A program made the translations under genes and the position numbers. Under the pieces are notes generated by a model. That model had not been told where the DNA came from. It was given only the letters and a program-made list of their open reading frames with translations, and did not search any database. Shown one piece after another: positions 6,744-7,790 of a stretch of 7,790 bases of DNA (position 1 is the stretch's first letter; each line of letters begins with the position of its first letter). This DNA comes from Candidatus Omnitrophota bacterium (GTDB lineage: Bacteria; Omnitrophota; Gorgyraeia; Gygaellales; Profunditerraquicolaceae): assembly GCA_026387555.1 (NCBI GenBank), contig JAPLLM010000008.1, positions 1 through 7,790 of the forward strand. Direction: 5' to 3'.

Positions 6744-7790
6744 TTAACCTCTCTTTATTAATTGATATGTCTGGCGCGCGATCATCAGTTCTTCGTTGGT
6801 CGGTATGACTAAGACCTTAGGCGCTTTCTTAAAGTGGCGGAAAAGCCCCTTCACGATTTCCTCCCTGATGCCCTTCTGATGTTCTCCGATACCCGCGGTA
6901 AAAATGAGTCCGTCGCATCCGCCCATCACCACAACATAGGCGCCGATGTATTTTTTTATGCGGTAAGCGAATACTTCGATAGCTAATCGCGCGCGCCTGT
7001 TTCCCGCTCTCGCCCGCTTCTCCAGCAAACGCATGTCGTTGCTTATACCAGATATTCCTTTTAGCCCGCAGGACTTATTCAGAAAACTCTCGATATGGTG
7101 GGCGTCTAATTTCTTTTTACGCATAATATAAGGAACCACCGCCGGATCGACGTCACCGCAGCGCGTACCCATGATCAGACCCTCCAGCGGAGTAAAACCC
7201 ATGCTGGTATCCACAGACTTGCCCCGGTCAATAGCAGCAATACTGCAACCGTTTCCTAAATGGCAGGTAATGATCTTTAAATTCTTAAGCGGCTTGCCCA
7301 AAATGCGGCTTGCCTCTTTTGCCACATATTCATGGCTCGTCCCGTGAAATCCGTATTTTCTGATACGCATGCTTTTGTAGAAATCATACGGGAGGCCGTA
7401 AATAAAGGCGTAATCGGGAATAGTCTGGTGAAAGGCCGTATCAAAAACAGCTACCTGCTTGATCCCGGGTAGGAGTTTCTTGCAGGAGAGGATCCCGGCT
7501 AAGTTTGCCGGATTATGCAAAGGGGCAATACTAAAACATTGTCTGATCCCTCTAATCACTTCTTTATCCACGATTACCGGCCTGCGGAATTTTTCCGCGC
7601 CGTGCACTACGCGGTGCCCCACAGCAGAGACCCCGTCGACTTTTTCCAAAATGATCTTCAAACCGGCGTGATGGTCAGCTACCTTTGAATCCTGCTCGCC
7701 GATATGTTCGATCGTGCCTTTTGAGATGATACCCTCATAAGGCATATCGAAAAGTTTATCTTTGATAGAGGAACTACCGCTATTAATGAC
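6744..7790 (-). CDS. ackA: Acetate kinase, partial at 5' end, unusually short
   Basis: Acetate kinase interconverts acetyl phosphate + ADP with acetate + ATP. The reading frame is open to the window edge. The first visible residues, VINSGSSSIK, are the N-terminal phosphate-binding strand, so only about 3-8 residues are missing. The 348 visible residues include LHNP at 91-94, FDTAFHQT at 116-123, GFHGTSH at 147-153, CHLGNG at 176-181, GTRCGD at 208-213, GIGE at 300-303 and IPTNEE at 329-334. By alignment with the Methanosarcina thermophila enzyme, its Asn7, Arg91, Asp148, His180, Asn211, Arg241 and Glu384 correspond to residues 3, 60, 117, 149, 180, 210 and 333 here, so all catalytic residues are kept. 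Total length would be near 353, against about 400 for the family, owing to two in-frame contractions and not a frameshift. Propionate or butyrate kinase is a less likely alternative. A pta gene may lie upstream, outside the window. Confidence 0.95.
   Translation of the reverse strand, partial: VINSGSSSIKDKLFDMPYEGIISKGTIEHIGEQDSKVADHHAGLKIILEKVDGVSAVGHRVVHGAEKFRRPVIVDKEVIRGIRQCFSIAPLHNPANLAGILSCKKLLPGIKQVAVFDTAFHQTIPDYAFIYGLPYDFYKSMRIRKYGFHGTSHEYVAKEASRILGKPLKNLKIITCHLGNGCSIAAIDRGKSVDTSMGFTPLEGLIMGTRCGDVDPAVVPYIMRKKKLDAHHIESFLNKSCGLKGISGISNDMRLLEKRARAGNRRARLAIEVFAYRIKKYIGAYVVVMGGCDGLIFTAGIGEHQKGIREEIVKGLFRHFKKAPKVLVIPTNEELMIARQTYQLIKRG
6748..6753 (-). promoter_or_regulatory. Ribosome binding site of panD
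   Basis: GAGAGG lies 5 bases before the panD ATG at 6742-6740, inside the last codons of ackA (Lys-Arg-Gly-stop). It supports the MIRTML start over the internal methionine four codons later. Confidence 0.7.

Noticed and set aside
6744..6850. A frameshift or truncation in ackA, suspected because of its short length
   Set aside because: The reading frame is continuous across the shortened segment and the motifs on both sides (GIGE and IPTNEE) are in the same frame, so it is an in-frame contraction.
1..7790. A novel defence, mobile or secretion system
   Set aside because: All nine genes belong to recognised families, mostly housekeeping ones, with no repeats, integrase, toxin-antitoxin pair or shift in composition.

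Overview
The window is one uninterrupted run of nine genes, all on the minus strand. No junction has a gap of more than 8 bases and six of the eight overlap. Read in the direction of transcription (high to low coordinate), the order is acetate kinase (ackA, 5' end outside the window), aspartate 1-decarboxylase (panD), peptide deformylase (def), lipoyl synthase (lipA), thioredoxin reductase (trxB), GTP-type phosphoenolpyruvate carboxykinase (pckG), SAICAR synthetase (purC), a multi-pass membrane protein of the UPF0104/lysylphosphatidylglycerol-synthase transmembrane family, and a YacP-type NYN-domain nuclease (3' end outside the window). There is no stretch of 300 bases without a gene. I saw no RNA gene, mobile element, CRISPR array, repeat or terminator.

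The content suggests a bacterium: formyl-Met processing by Def, clear Shine-Dalgarno sequences (GAGGAG, GGAGGG, GAGAGG) and long translationally coupled operons. Acetate kinase with GTP-PEPCK fits an anaerobic or fermentative carbon metabolism that makes ATP from acetyl phosphate and links oxaloacetate with PEP. Base composition looks mid-range and even throughout, with no sign of recent transfer. The eclectic, compact housekeeping operon would suit an uncultured lineage such as Omnitrophota, but that is a weak guess; nothing here proves a phylum.

Region by region: 6392-7790 holds ackA and panD (acetate/acetyl-phosphate, and beta-alanine for coenzyme A). 5872-6417 is def. 4096-5863 is lipA and trxB, joined by an 8-base overlap, covering lipoate synthesis and dithiol redox. 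1410-4096 is pckG and purC, joined by an ATGA overlap. 1-1413 is the membrane protein and the nuclease, joined by a 50-base overlap. The genes share no single pathway, although ackA, panD, lipA and pckG all sit around acetyl-CoA and central carbon cofactors.

I did not find a convincing undescribed system. The points most worth a second look are an acetate kinase about 47 residues shorter than the well-studied enzyme but with all its catalytic residues, the lipA-trxB coupling with a GTG start, the out-of-frame overlap that encodes the YacP active-site motif, and a lysine in the FGGRR motif of PEPCK.
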